64,000 bases of DNA from Myxococcales bacterium (lineage in GTDB: Bacteria > Myxococcota_A > Bradymonadia > UBA7976 > UBA1532), in NCBI GenBank assembly GCA_020633435.1, contig JACKDP010000001.1, forward strand, positions 1,178,001-1,242,000, read 5' to 3'. The notes beneath the pieces were generated by a model. It was given only the letters and a program-made list of their open reading frames with translations, was not told the origin of the DNA and searched no databases. Position 1 is the first letter of the stretch; each line of letters starts with the position of its first letter. The position numbers were made by a program, and so were the translations under genes. This document shows positions 9,247 through 16,374 of the stretch, piece after piece.

Positions 9247-9876
9247 CTATCCCTCTGATCTCGCTGCATTCTCCGGCACGAAGCCGGCCACGCTCTGCCA
9301 GGCCAGCCCCGGCAGCGTGGCCCGCAGGAACGCAGGGTTCAGCGCCTCGGCCCCGGCCAGCCAGCGGCGCAGGGCCTCGTGGGCCGTCCCCAGCAGCACC
9401 ACGTCCAGCACCTCGGGCGACCACGGCGGCAGGGCCCCGGCGTGGGGGGCCAGCGCCACGAGCAAGGGCTGGAGAAGCCGCGCCTTCTCCGCCGCGAGGG
9501 CCTCCCGGGCCGGCGCGTCCAGCCCGCCGACCTCCAGCGTCATCGCCTGGTACATGAAGCGGCCCTCGACGGGGTGGGCGGCGATCCAGGCGATGTGGGC
9601 GTCCACCAGCGCGCGCACGGCGGCTTCGGCGTGGGTGGCCTGGCCCACCTCGGCGGCCAGGTGGGCGAAGAGCGCCGCGAAGACGCGCTCCAGCAGCGTG
9701 CGGATGAGATCGGTGCGGTCCCGGAAGTGGTGGTAGACCGACGACGGGCTGGCCCCCGCCTCCTTGCGGATGGCCTCGATGCCGGCCTGGGCGACGCCTT
9801 CGCGGTCGAAGCAGCGCAGCGCCGCGGCCAGCAGGGCCTCGCGCCGCGCCTCGCCGTCGCGCCGACGAGCCGTCAC
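9247..9876 (-). CDS. TetR-family transcriptional regulator
   Basis: The start is taken as GTG 9876 because it overlaps the stop of the upstream SDR gene by 4 nt (GTGA), giving 209 residues; further-upstream starts would add a low-complexity Gly/Arg tail. The N-terminal helix-turn-helix is clear (residues about 10-58: A-A-A-L-R-C-F-D-R-E-G, I-R-K-E-A-G-A-S, V-Y-H-H-F-R-D-R-T-D-L). The rest is the helical ligand-binding domain typical of the family. It is co-transcribed with the SDR and probably represses the operon; a TTGGA-N7-TCCAA inverted repeat upstream of the SDR is a candidate operator. The gene ends 3 nt from the convergent lipoprotein gene. Confidence 0.88.
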   Translation of the reverse strand: MTARRRDGEARREALLAAALRCFDREGVAQAGIEAIRKEAGASPSSVYHHFRDRTDLIRTLLERVFAALFAHLAAEVGQATHAEAAVRALVDAHIAWIAAHPVEGRFMYQAMTLEVGGLDAPAREALAAEKARLLQPLLVALAPHAGALPPWSPEVLDVVLLGTAHEALRRWLAGAEALNPAFLRATLPGLAWQSVAGFVPENAARSEG

Positions 9877-10625
9877 GGCAGCGCCTCGGCCACCGCCGCC
9901 GCCGCGGCGTCGGCCTGCGGAGGCCAGGGCTGCGCCTCCTCCTCGAAGTACCAGGTCGCCTCCCCCGGCGCCGGCGCCCACCGCGGCACGGCGAGCAGCC
10001 GCACCAGCCGCGCGGCGCAGACCTCGGGTGCCTCCCAGCTCCGCTTCACGCGCCGCAGCAGCCAGCCGAGCGGACCACCGCGGTCGCCGAGATCGGTCTG
10101 CACGACCCCGGGGTGCACCACCGCGAAGTCCACCGACGGCCAGCGCCGCGCCTCGGCCCGCATGACCACCGCCTGGGCCAGCTTGGTGGTGCAGTAGGTC
10201 CGCACGCTGGAGAAGTCAGCGCCCGTCGGCGTGCGATCGGGGCGAAAGCGGCCCTTCACCATCAGCCCGGCGCCGATGACCAGCACGCGGGCGACGCGCC
10301 CGCTGGCCAGCAGCGGCGCCTGGAGCGCCAGGGGCCCGAGGCAGTGCGTCGCGTACGCCCGCTCGAAGCCGTCCACGAGCTCGCGTCGGGCGGGCCAGAC
10401 GCCGGCCATGTGCACGAGCACCGCGCCGGGCTCGACCTGCGCCGCCAGCGCCTCGCCCGCGGCCCGCGCCGAGGCCGGCTGGGCGAGGTCCGCGGTGGTG
10501 GCGCGGGGCAGGTCAGCTGCGGTGCGCACCACCGGGAAGACGCGCCAGGCCGGGTCAGCGGCCAAGGCCGCCGCGAGGGCGGCGCCGATGCCACGGGAAG
10601 CGCCGGTGAGGATGAGGTCGGTCAT
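9873..10625 (-). CDS. Short-chain dehydrogenase/reductase (SDR)
   Basis: 250 residues from ATG 10625. Signature motifs of a classical SDR are present: T-G-A-S-R-G-I-G at residues about 8-15 for NAD(P) binding, an H-M-A-G motif (equivalent of NNAG) near residue 85, and the catalytic Y-C-T-T-K near residue 150. The next segment V-D-F-A-V-V-H-P-G-V-V-Q-T-D is the usual post-catalytic loop. The substrate cannot be inferred. It is first in a two-gene operon and translationally coupled to the TetR regulator, which probably controls its expression. Confidence 0.9.
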   Translation of the reverse strand: MTDLILTGASRGIGAALAAALAADPAWRVFPVVRTAADLPRATTADLAQPASARAAGEALAAQVEPGAVLVHMAGVWPARRELVDGFERAYATHCLGPLALQAPLLASGRVARVLVIGAGLMVKGRFRPDRTPTGADFSSVRTYCTTKLAQAVVMRAEARRWPSVDFAVVHPGVVQTDLGDRGGPLGWLLRRVKRSWEAPEVCAARLVRLLAVPRWAPAPGEATWYFEEEAQPWPPQADAAAAAVAEALP

Positions 10626-10654
10626 GGAGGCAGGATGGCGGGGTCGCCACAAAA

Positions 10655-10671
10655 TTGGAAGATCACTCCAA
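10655..10671. promoter_or_regulatory. Inverted repeat, candidate TetR operator
   Basis: TTGGA-N7-TCCAA (arms 10655-10659 and 10667-10671) lies 30-46 nt upstream of the SDR start, in a locally AT-rich patch. TetR-type regulators bind such short-armed palindromes, and the TetR gene is the second gene of this operon. Assignment is by position and symmetry only. Confidence 0.4.
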
Positions 10672-10728
10672 GTAGGGAGCTCCGACCTGTCGGCGGGACG
10701 CTCGAAACCGATCCGGCGCCGTGGCCCA

Positions 10729-10899
10729 ATGGGGAAGGGCGACGAACGGGAACATCGGGTGTACTACTGCCGCCGCTGCCATGTGGGTCAGGCCCTGGCG
10801 GCTACGCCATGCCGAGACTACTCGGTGCACCTGGCCAGCGTCGCCCGCTTCACGGAAAACCAGACTGGCTCAACCCGACCGGACGGAGCCCACCCTTGA
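10729..10899 (+). CDS. Possible 56-aa zinc-ribbon-like microprotein
   Basis: An ATG-initiated frame of 56 codons (ATG 10729) within the intergenic region. The product is basic and has a Y-Y-C-R-R-C pair followed 12 residues later by T-P-C, reminiscent of half a zinc ribbon. No strong ribosome-binding site precedes it and the C-terminus looks like random coil. It may be spurious; I list it because the gap is otherwise unexplained. Confidence 0.2.
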   Translation: MGKGDEREHRVYYCRRCHVGQALAATPCRDYSVHLASVARFTENQTGSTRPDGAHP

Positions 10900-10950
10900 G
10901 ATCTTGCCTCGTTCGTCGCGGCGGTCTGCCTTCCTTCACCGCCGACGCCG

Positions 10951-12672
10951 CTATTCGTCTTCCCATCGAGAAGTCACTGATGACTTCGTGACGCCAACCT
11001 TCTGGACCCATGCGACGACCTTCCGAGGCAGCTCGAATCCGACCGCCACGGCAACCGCGACGAAGCTAAACAGACCCAGACCAACCCAGCCCGAGGAGTG
11101 GACGGTCACAAAGCCTACCAGCCATGCCACACCGAGGGAGGCCAGCAGGGCGAGTCCCACACGTCGGAACCTGCCCGAAGTGGTCGCGAAGTTCTCAAGG
11201 TCGTGCTCGCCGTCGGAGCTAGTTGGACGGGGAACCGATGCCGGGTCCGGGCGAGTGTGTCGATCACCTCTGAGCGGCGACGCTACCAACACATCGTCTG
11301 GCAGTTCCGCGCCAGCGGCCAGGTCCTCAGGTTGACCGACTGCGAACGCCGGCACATGGACCAGAGTCGGCTGTGCTGCCCCTGTGAGGTCCTCGGTTGC
11401 TGGCGGCTCGAAACCGTCCACGCGGATTGGAAGTCCATGCTTGGACTCGGGGCTCGCGATGAGTTCGGGGTCTGGGTTTGAGTCCAGGGCTCGGCCGTTG
11501 ACTGCATCGCGCCGCCGCCCTTCGATGTCCCTTGCCAACTGAGCCAACGCCTCACTGCGCTTCGCAGCCAGTTCTGCGTCGAGGGCCTCCATGGCGTGTC
11601 GTCGCCACACCAGGTGCTCGGCATCGGCAGTCGCTCGTCTCGTCTCCAGTTCAGCAACCGCGGCGACGACCGCCGCCTCGGCGGAAGCACGGGCTGCCTC
11701 GACTCTGGCCAGTGCAGTCTGATAGGCGGCCAGGCGGGTCTCGACCTCGACGAACCGGGCATGTGCCTCGCCGAATCCGGCACCTAGCCGATCTGCGACC
11801 TCACCGAGAACGTCCTGTACCTGCCAGGTGTCAGGGGGACGAGCATCGGCTTCCACGGCAAGACACTGGTAGATGAGCCGGTCGAGAACCTGGGGGCGAG
11901 CAGTGTCCGCAGGGAGCGGTGGGACCGGCTGACTGGCATAGGCTTTGTAACCGCTAGCGATACCTTGCGGTCTATGGCTCCGACCGGCGACAAGCTGGTA
12001 GAGGATGGCGCCGAGGGCATAGCGGTCCGTCCAAGGACCGTCGCGTCCAAAGAGCTCGGGTACGAGTTGCTCGGGGGCGGCGAAAGGTCGACTGAAGCCC
12101 CGGACGCCCTGGGTGGTGGCGCTGTCGCCTCTGCGGATGCCAGCGAGGCCGAAGTCGAAGACGTACAGGTGATCGCGCTGGTCGAGACCCAGGTTGCCGG
12201 GCTTGAGGTCCCGGTGAATGACGCCCGCGTCATGCATGTAGGCGAGGGCATCAGCAAGTTGCGCGGCGAGGTGGAGCGCTCGGGGCAAGCTCAAGAGCCG
12301 GCCCCGGGTCGCTCGCAACACCTCCTCCAGCGTCCGGGGAACGTACTCCGTTACTAGACAGAGTCGGTCAGCGACCTCCTCCGCATGGATGAGAGCGATT
12401 ACGTGTGCGTGGGTCAGGTGGGTGAGGGTGGTACGCTCGCGGTGGAAGAGTTCCCTGGCCACTTCCGGACTCTCGAAGGCCGTGGGATCGATGACCTTTA
12501 TCGCCCGCCTGAAGTCGCCCTGGAAGCACCGGGAGACCCTGGATGTCCCCCCCTTGTCAACGGGCTCTCCCGCCCGCCAGTCCGCGCCCAGCCCGGGGAT
12601 CGGCAGAGCGCGATGTCCTTGGGCGCACAGGGGAGCGTTGGCCGGCACAAGGCAATTGGGGCAAAGGTACAT
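10951..12672 (-). CDS. Membrane Ser/Thr protein kinase with zinc-ribbon N-terminus
   Basis: 573 residues. ATG 12672 overlaps the upstream stop (ATGA). Residues 4-20 contain C-P-N-C and a later Cys/His pair, like a small zinc ribbon. The Hanks-type kinase domain (about 35-295) looks catalytically competent: A-I-K (Lys59), H-R-D-L-K-P-G-N (Asp155, Asn160), D-F-G (Asp173), A-P-E-Q. A coiled coil rich in Ala/Glu/Arg follows (about 300-375), then a disordered linker and two adjacent hydrophobic segments near residues 510-550, anchoring the protein in the membrane. The base composition is less GC-extreme than the flanks. It is the last gene of a probable operon with the EAD/FHA-like gene, which suggests the FHA-like domain reads its phosphorylation. 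Confidence 0.9.
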   Translation of the reverse strand: MYLCPNCLVPANAPLCAQGHRALPIPGLGADWRAGEPVDKGGTSRVSRCFQGDFRRAIKVIDPTAFESPEVARELFHRERTTLTHLTHAHVIALIHAEEVADRLCLVTEYVPRTLEEVLRATRGRLLSLPRALHLAAQLADALAYMHDAGVIHRDLKPGNLGLDQRDHLYVFDFGLAGIRRGDSATTQGVRGFSRPFAAPEQLVPELFGRDGPWTDRYALGAILYQLVAGRSHRPQGIASGYKAYASQPVPPLPADTARPQVLDRLIYQCLAVEADARPPDTWQVQDVLGEVADRLGAGFGEAHARFVEVETRLAAYQTALARVEAARASAEAAVVAAVAELETRRATADAEHLVWRRHAMEALDAELAAKRSEALAQLARDIEGRRRDAVNGRALDSNPDPELIASPESKHGLPIRVDGFEPPATEDLTGAAQPTLVHVPAFAVGQPEDLAAGAELPDDVLVASPLRGDRHTRPDPASVPRPTSSDGEHDLENFATTSGRFRRVGLALLASLGVAWLVGFVTVHSSGWVGLGLFSFVAVAVAVGFELPRKVVAWVQKVGVTKSSVTSRWEDE

Positions 12673-13340
12673 CAGACGTCCCACCCAAGGTCGAGTTCCA
12701 GCCCACCACCCTCAAGTAGGCACGGCCCCCGAGCGATCTCGCCTCGAGGGAGGCGGCGACCGTCGACACGGAGGGTACCGGCGGCGTCGGCTCGGCCCAG
12801 AGTGATGGAATCGGCGGTGACGTCAATCCAGAAGTGGACGCGGGCCATTCGGTGGGTGGCACCAATCAAAGCGTGGTAGCCCGGTGAGAGCTCGACGGCA
12901 TGGCGGCGGCCCAGGTGGTGCCGGCCCGCGGGAAGAGCGAGGGTACCGAGCCAGGCCGACTCTTCGTCGACGGGGCGGGCAAGGTGGGCCGAACGCCATC
13001 GGAGGATGGCCGCGGGTGCGACACGGGGCACGACCGCCGAGGGCGTTGCCACTCTCACGGGGGGGCGCTCCAGGTCGGCAAGCAGCGCGGCGAAGAGGGA
13101 GGTGGGCGGGCCGACGTACAGGCGAACGGCTTCGCGAAGCCAGCCCGCGAGCGCGGCATCGTCGCCATGCAACTCATTGAGATCACTGATGCTCTGGTCG
13201 GCAGGGCGGTCCTTGACCGGCAGCGCATTGATCCGTCGCTGATCCAGGCCCGCGAGCAGCAAGCGACGGCGTTGGGGCTCGCACAGGTCCGTGGCGACGA
13301 CGGCGTCCTGAAGCGCCTGAAGCTGTTCCCTGGTGATCAC
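12672..13340 (-). CDS. EAD-like plus FHA-like adaptor protein
   Basis: 222 residues from GTG 13340. Residues 1-90 form an all-helical domain with the pattern R-R-R-L-L-L-A-G-L, S-I-S-D-L-N-E-L and W-L-R-E-A-V-R-L, which I read as an effector-associated (EAD-type) adaptor domain of bacterial conflict systems. After a Pro/Ala linker, residues about 125-222 look like a divergent FHA domain: L-P-A-G-R-H-H-L-G-R-R near the start, then an I-T-L-G-R-A-D strand and a final L-D-L strand. FHA domains bind phosphothreonine. It ends in a 4-nt overlap with the kinase gene, so the two are translationally coupled. Both domain calls need a profile search; neither is strong by motif alone. Confidence 0.55.
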   Translation of the reverse strand: MITREQLQALQDAVVATDLCEPQRRRLLLAGLDQRRINALPVKDRPADQSISDLNELHGDDAALAGWLREAVRLYVGPPTSLFAALLADLERPPVRVATPSAVVPRVAPAAILRWRSAHLARPVDEESAWLGTLALPAGRHHLGRRHAVELSPGYHALIGATHRMARVHFWIDVTADSITLGRADAAGTLRVDGRRLPRGEIARGPCLLEGGGLELDLGWDV

Positions 13341-13414
13341 CGCGCCCCCGTGCCCACGAGACTCGATCCACGATCACCCGATCGCGGCGCCTGGGCAAGG
13401 GTGGCGTACCGTCC

Positions 13415-14386
13415 TCAAGGCCCAGCCGGCGCCCGGACGAGGCGGACGCCGAGGTTGGCGTCCCGCCGGGCGGGGACGACGAGGACGCGGTGGGCGGCGC
13501 GCACCTCGCGGGCGACGGAGCTCCAGGATCCGCCGCGGATGGGCCGCCGGCGGCTGCCTGCAGGCTCGGGCCAGCACCACTCGTAGACGCTGCCGAGCAC
13601 GTCGCGCAAGCCCCAGGGGTTCGCGGCCTTCTGGCCGACCGGGTGCGTCCCCGAGCGGCGGGCGGGCCGCTGCATGGCGGACCAGCCCGAGCTGTCGTAG
13701 CCCCGGGGCAGGCCGCTGTTGCCCGCGTACCAGGCGATGGGGTCGAGGGCGGGGGCGTCGTTCTCGCCCCGGATCTCGAAGAATCCCGCATAGATGGCCC
13801 CGGTCGTGCCGGCGCGGGCGAGCCACTCCCACTCGGGCTCGGTGGGCAAGCGGTAGCCGCTGGCCCCAGCGACCCGCCCGACGGTGGCGTAGCGGAAGGT
13901 GCCGGTGGCCCAGGGGGTGCCGGGCGCGAGGCCGCGACCCGGGGTGCCCCGCGCGGGGCCCACGCGGTAGGCCGGCGTCAGGCCCTCGGCCTGGGAGAGG
14001 GCGTTGGCGAACGCGATGGCCTCGTACCAGCTCACGCGCTCGACAGGGCAGTCGTCGCCGCAGGCCGCGAAGTAGGCCGGCCGCGTCTGCATGACGGCGA
14101 ACCACTGGCCCTGGGTGACCTCCGTCTCCATGACCCAGAGCGCGTCAGGCACGGTGGCGGTGCGGGGCGGCTCATGGTCGCCGCGGCCGGGCTCGGCGGG
14201 GCGCCCGGCGTGGCAGTGGCCGGCCCTTCCGTCGGGGCTGCCCATGCAGAAGGTGCCCGCGGGCGCGGACCGCAGCGCCGGTCGCTGGGGGGTGGCCGCG
14301 GCGACGACGTCGCCCGGCGCGGCAGCCGCGGGTCGGCCAAGCCCGACCAGCCCCAGGAAGACCGCCGCCCGTACGTGCCTGATCAC
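13415..14386 (-). CDS. Secreted sulfatase-modifying-factor (FGE-like) domain protein
   Basis: Start GTG 14386 has an excellent GAGGGAGG upstream and gives a Sec signal peptide (M-I-R-H-V-R-A-A-V-F-L-G-L, cleavage after A-A-A-A near residue 24). The mature protein is a full FGE-sulfatase/SUMF1 domain of the C-type-lectin-like fold: M-G-S near residue 50, E-V-T-Q-G-Q-W, P-V-E-R-V-S-W-Y-E-A, Y-R-L-P-T-E-P-E-W-E-W, N-P-W-G-L-R-D-V, R-G-G-S-W-S, and the terminal G-V-R-L-V. The Cys pair expected for copper-dependent formylglycine formation is not seen around R-G-G-S-W, so a binding role, or a modification other than sulfatase activation, is more likely. It lies 74 nt upstream of the EAD/FHA-like gene on the same strand and could be its operon partner. 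Confidence 0.85.
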   Translation of the reverse strand: MIRHVRAAVFLGLVGLGRPAAAAPGDVVAAATPQRPALRSAPAGTFCMGSPDGRAGHCHAGRPAEPGRGDHEPPRTATVPDALWVMETEVTQGQWFAVMQTRPAYFAACGDDCPVERVSWYEAIAFANALSQAEGLTPAYRVGPARGTPGRGLAPGTPWATGTFRYATVGRVAGASGYRLPTEPEWEWLARAGTTGAIYAGFFEIRGENDAPALDPIAWYAGNSGLPRGYDSSGWSAMQRPARRSGTHPVGQKAANPWGLRDVLGSVYEWCWPEPAGSRRRPIRGGSWSSVAREVRAAHRVLVVPARRDANLGVRLVRAPAGP

Positions 14387-14509
14387 GCGCCCCTCCCTCG
14401 CCGTGCGGCGCCAGGATCGTCCCCGCGACGAGCGCGTGCAAGGCCACCACACTTCCTCGCCTGCCCACGAAGGTTGCGGTAGGCTCACATTCCCGGAGGT
14501 GTGCTTGCC

Positions 14510-15466
14510 TTGACCACGTCATCCCCCGACCTGCCCCGCTTGCCGACGTCTGCCGATGTGGCGGCGGCGGCGGCGCGCCTCGCGCCGTGGATCCATCGCA
14601 CGCCGGTGATGCGGGTGAAGGGGCCGGGGGCGCGGCCGATGGTGGTGAAGCTGGAGGGGATGCAGCGGTCGGGCAGCTTCAAGATGCGGGGGGCCCTGAA
14701 CAAGCTGATGCTGCTCGGGCGCGAGGCGCGGCGCGGGGTGGTGACGGCGAGCGGCGGGAACCACGGGCTCGGGGTGACGTGGGCCGGGTGGCTGCTGGGG
14801 GTGCCGGTGCACGTCTTCCTGCCCGAGAACTGCTCGCCCTGGAAGCGGGCGTCCCTGGAGGGGGCGGCGGCGCGGGTGCGGGTGGCGGGGAGCGTGTATC
14901 CCGAGGCGGAGGCGGCAGCGATGGCGTACGCGGAGGTGGAGGGGCTGCCCTTCATCCCGGCGTACGACGACGCCGATGTGATCGCCGGGCAGGGCACGGC
15001 CATCGAGGAGCTGGTGGAGGACGCGCCGGACGTGGGCACCATCGTCATCGCCGTGGGCGGGGGCGGGCTGGCGTCCGGGGCGGTGCTGGCGGCGGCGGGG
15101 CGCAAGGTCGTGGGGGTGGAGCCGTTCGGCGCGCCGACGATGCACGCGGCGCTGCGGGCCGGCAAGGCCGTGAGATTGAACGATATTCAGTCGGTGGCGG
15201 CGGACTCCCTGGGGGCCGGGAAGGCCGGGGAGCTGACGTTCGCCATCTGCCGGCGCGGCCTCGACCGGGTGGAGCTGGTGGAGGATGACGCCATCCGTGC
15301 AGCGCAGCGCTGGCTGTGGGAACATCTGCGGCTGGTGTACGAGCCCGGGGGCTCGGCGGGGCTGGCGGCCCTGGCGACGGGGGCGCTGGACGGGGATCCG
15401 GGGCCGGTGGGCATCCTGCTCTGCGGGGCGAACACCGATCCGGCGGCCCTGGGAGGGGTGCATTGA
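14510..15466 (+). CDS. PLP-dependent threonine/serine dehydratase-like enzyme
   Basis: Fold-type II PLP enzyme of the threonine dehydratase/serine racemase group. The PLP lysine is in S-G-S-F-K-M-R-G (Lys58), the substrate loop is A-S-G-G-N-H-G, and the phosphate loop is G-G-G-G-L. At 318 residues it lacks the C-terminal ACT-like domain of biosynthetic IlvA, pointing to a catabolic dehydratase or racemase-type function. I take TTG 14510 as start because GGAGG (14495-14499) then sits 10 nt upstream; the in-frame GTG at 14501 is only 1 nt from it. The stop overlaps the TTG start of hemF by 4 nt, so the two are translated together, an unusual pairing for heme synthesis. Confidence 0.85.
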   Translation: MTTSSPDLPRLPTSADVAAAAARLAPWIHRTPVMRVKGPGARPMVVKLEGMQRSGSFKMRGALNKLMLLGREARRGVVTASGGNHGLGVTWAGWLLGVPVHVFLPENCSPWKRASLEGAAARVRVAGSVYPEAEAAAMAYAEVEGLPFIPAYDDADVIAGQGTAIEELVEDAPDVGTIVIAVGGGGLASGAVLAAAGRKVVGVEPFGAPTMHAALRAGKAVRLNDIQSVAADSLGAGKAGELTFAICRRGLDRVELVEDDAIRAAQRWLWEHLRLVYEPGGSAGLAALATGALDGDPGPVGILLCGANTDPAALGGVH

Positions 15467-16371
15467 AGGACGAGGATCTGACCGGGTTGCAGCGCCGCGC
15501 GGCGGCGTTCTTTCAGGATCTGCAGCGGCGCATCATCGCGGGCCTGGAGGCCTTCGATCCGACGACGCGGTTTCGGCTGGATCGCTGGGAGCGGCCCGGG
15601 GGCGGCGGCGGGGACACCTGCGTGATCGAGGGGGGCGCGCTGCTGGAGAAGGGCGGCGTGAACTTCAGCGAGGTGCACGGGGAGCTGCCGGCCGACTTCG
15701 CGGCGAAGCTGCCGGGGACGGGGACGGGGTTCTGGGCCGCCGGGGTGAGCCTGGTGCTGCACCCGCAGAACCCGTATGTGCCCACGGTGCATGCGAATTT
15801 TCGGATGATCCGCCAGGGCGACAAGGCCTGGTTCGGGGGCGGCGCGGATCTGACGCCGTACTACCCGTTCGAGGAGGACGCCCGGCACTTCCACCGCACC
15901 CTGAAGGCGGCATGCGACGCGCACCACCCCGACTTCTACCCGCGGTTCAAGGCGCAGTGTGACGACTACTTCTACCTGCCTCACCGCAAGGAGGCCCGCG
16001 GGCTGGGCGGCATCTTCTACGACCACCTGACGGGCGACGCCCACGGGATGGATCTGGAGCAGGTGTTCGCCTTCGCGCAGACGGCGGGCAACGCCTTCCT
16101 GCCGGCGTACGCGCCCATCGTGCAGCGGCGGCAGGGGCTGGACTTCGGCGAGCGGGAGCGCGGCTGGCAGGCCATCCGGCGCGGGCGGTACGTCGAGTTC
16201 AACCTGATGTACGACAAGGGGACGCTCTTCGGCCTGCGCACCAGCGGGCGCATCGAGTCCATCCTGATGTCGTTGCCGCCCATCGTCCGCTACGTCTACG
16301 ACCACCAGCCCGACGGGCCCGAGGCGAAGCTGCTGGAGGCGCTCGTGCCCCGCGACTGGGCCGCGGAGTAG
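15463..16371 (+). CDS. hemF: Oxygen-dependent coproporphyrinogen III oxidase
   Basis: 302 residues, the usual length of HemF. It oxidatively decarboxylates coproporphyrinogen III to protoporphyrinogen IX in heme synthesis and acts in the cytoplasm. Family signatures are intact: W-x-R-P-G-G-G-G-G near residue 40, N-F-S-E-V-H-G near 67, the long conserved V-H-A-N-F-R-M near 110, W-F-G-G-G-A-D-L-T-P-Y-Y near 125, Y-F-Y-L-P-H-R-K-E-A-R-G-L-G-G-I-F-Y-D, and Y-V-E-F-N-L-M-Y-D-K-G-T-L-F-G-L near the end. The TTG start at 15463 overlaps the previous stop (TTGA), with GGGAGG 6 nt upstream. A pseudokinase gene begins 3 nt after its stop. Confidence 0.97.
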   Translation: MKDEDLTGLQRRAAAFFQDLQRRIIAGLEAFDPTTRFRLDRWERPGGGGGDTCVIEGGALLEKGGVNFSEVHGELPADFAAKLPGTGTGFWAAGVSLVLHPQNPYVPTVHANFRMIRQGDKAWFGGGADLTPYYPFEEDARHFHRTLKAACDAHHPDFYPRFKAQCDDYFYLPHRKEARGLGGIFYDHLTGDAHGMDLEQVFAFAQTAGNAFLPAYAPIVQRRQGLDFGERERGWQAIRRGRYVEFNLMYDKGTLFGLRTSGRIESILMSLPPIVRYVYDHQPDGPEAKLLEALVPRDWAAE

Positions 16372-16374
16372 CCG

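Larger units (their letters stand above)
10626..10950. other. 325-nt intergenic region with SDR promoter
   Basis: It lies between the kinase gene (ends 10951, minus strand) and the SDR gene (starts 10625, minus strand). It holds an AT-rich patch near 10651-10672 with an inverted repeat, and a weak plus-strand frame with two CxxC-like cysteines at 10729-10899, listed separately. No tRNA, repeat or clear terminator was seen. Confidence 0.5.

Noticed and set aside
13415..14386. Diversity-generating retroelement target (FGE/C-type lectin fold)
   Set aside because: No reverse transcriptase, template repeat or adenine-biased variable repeat lies nearby.
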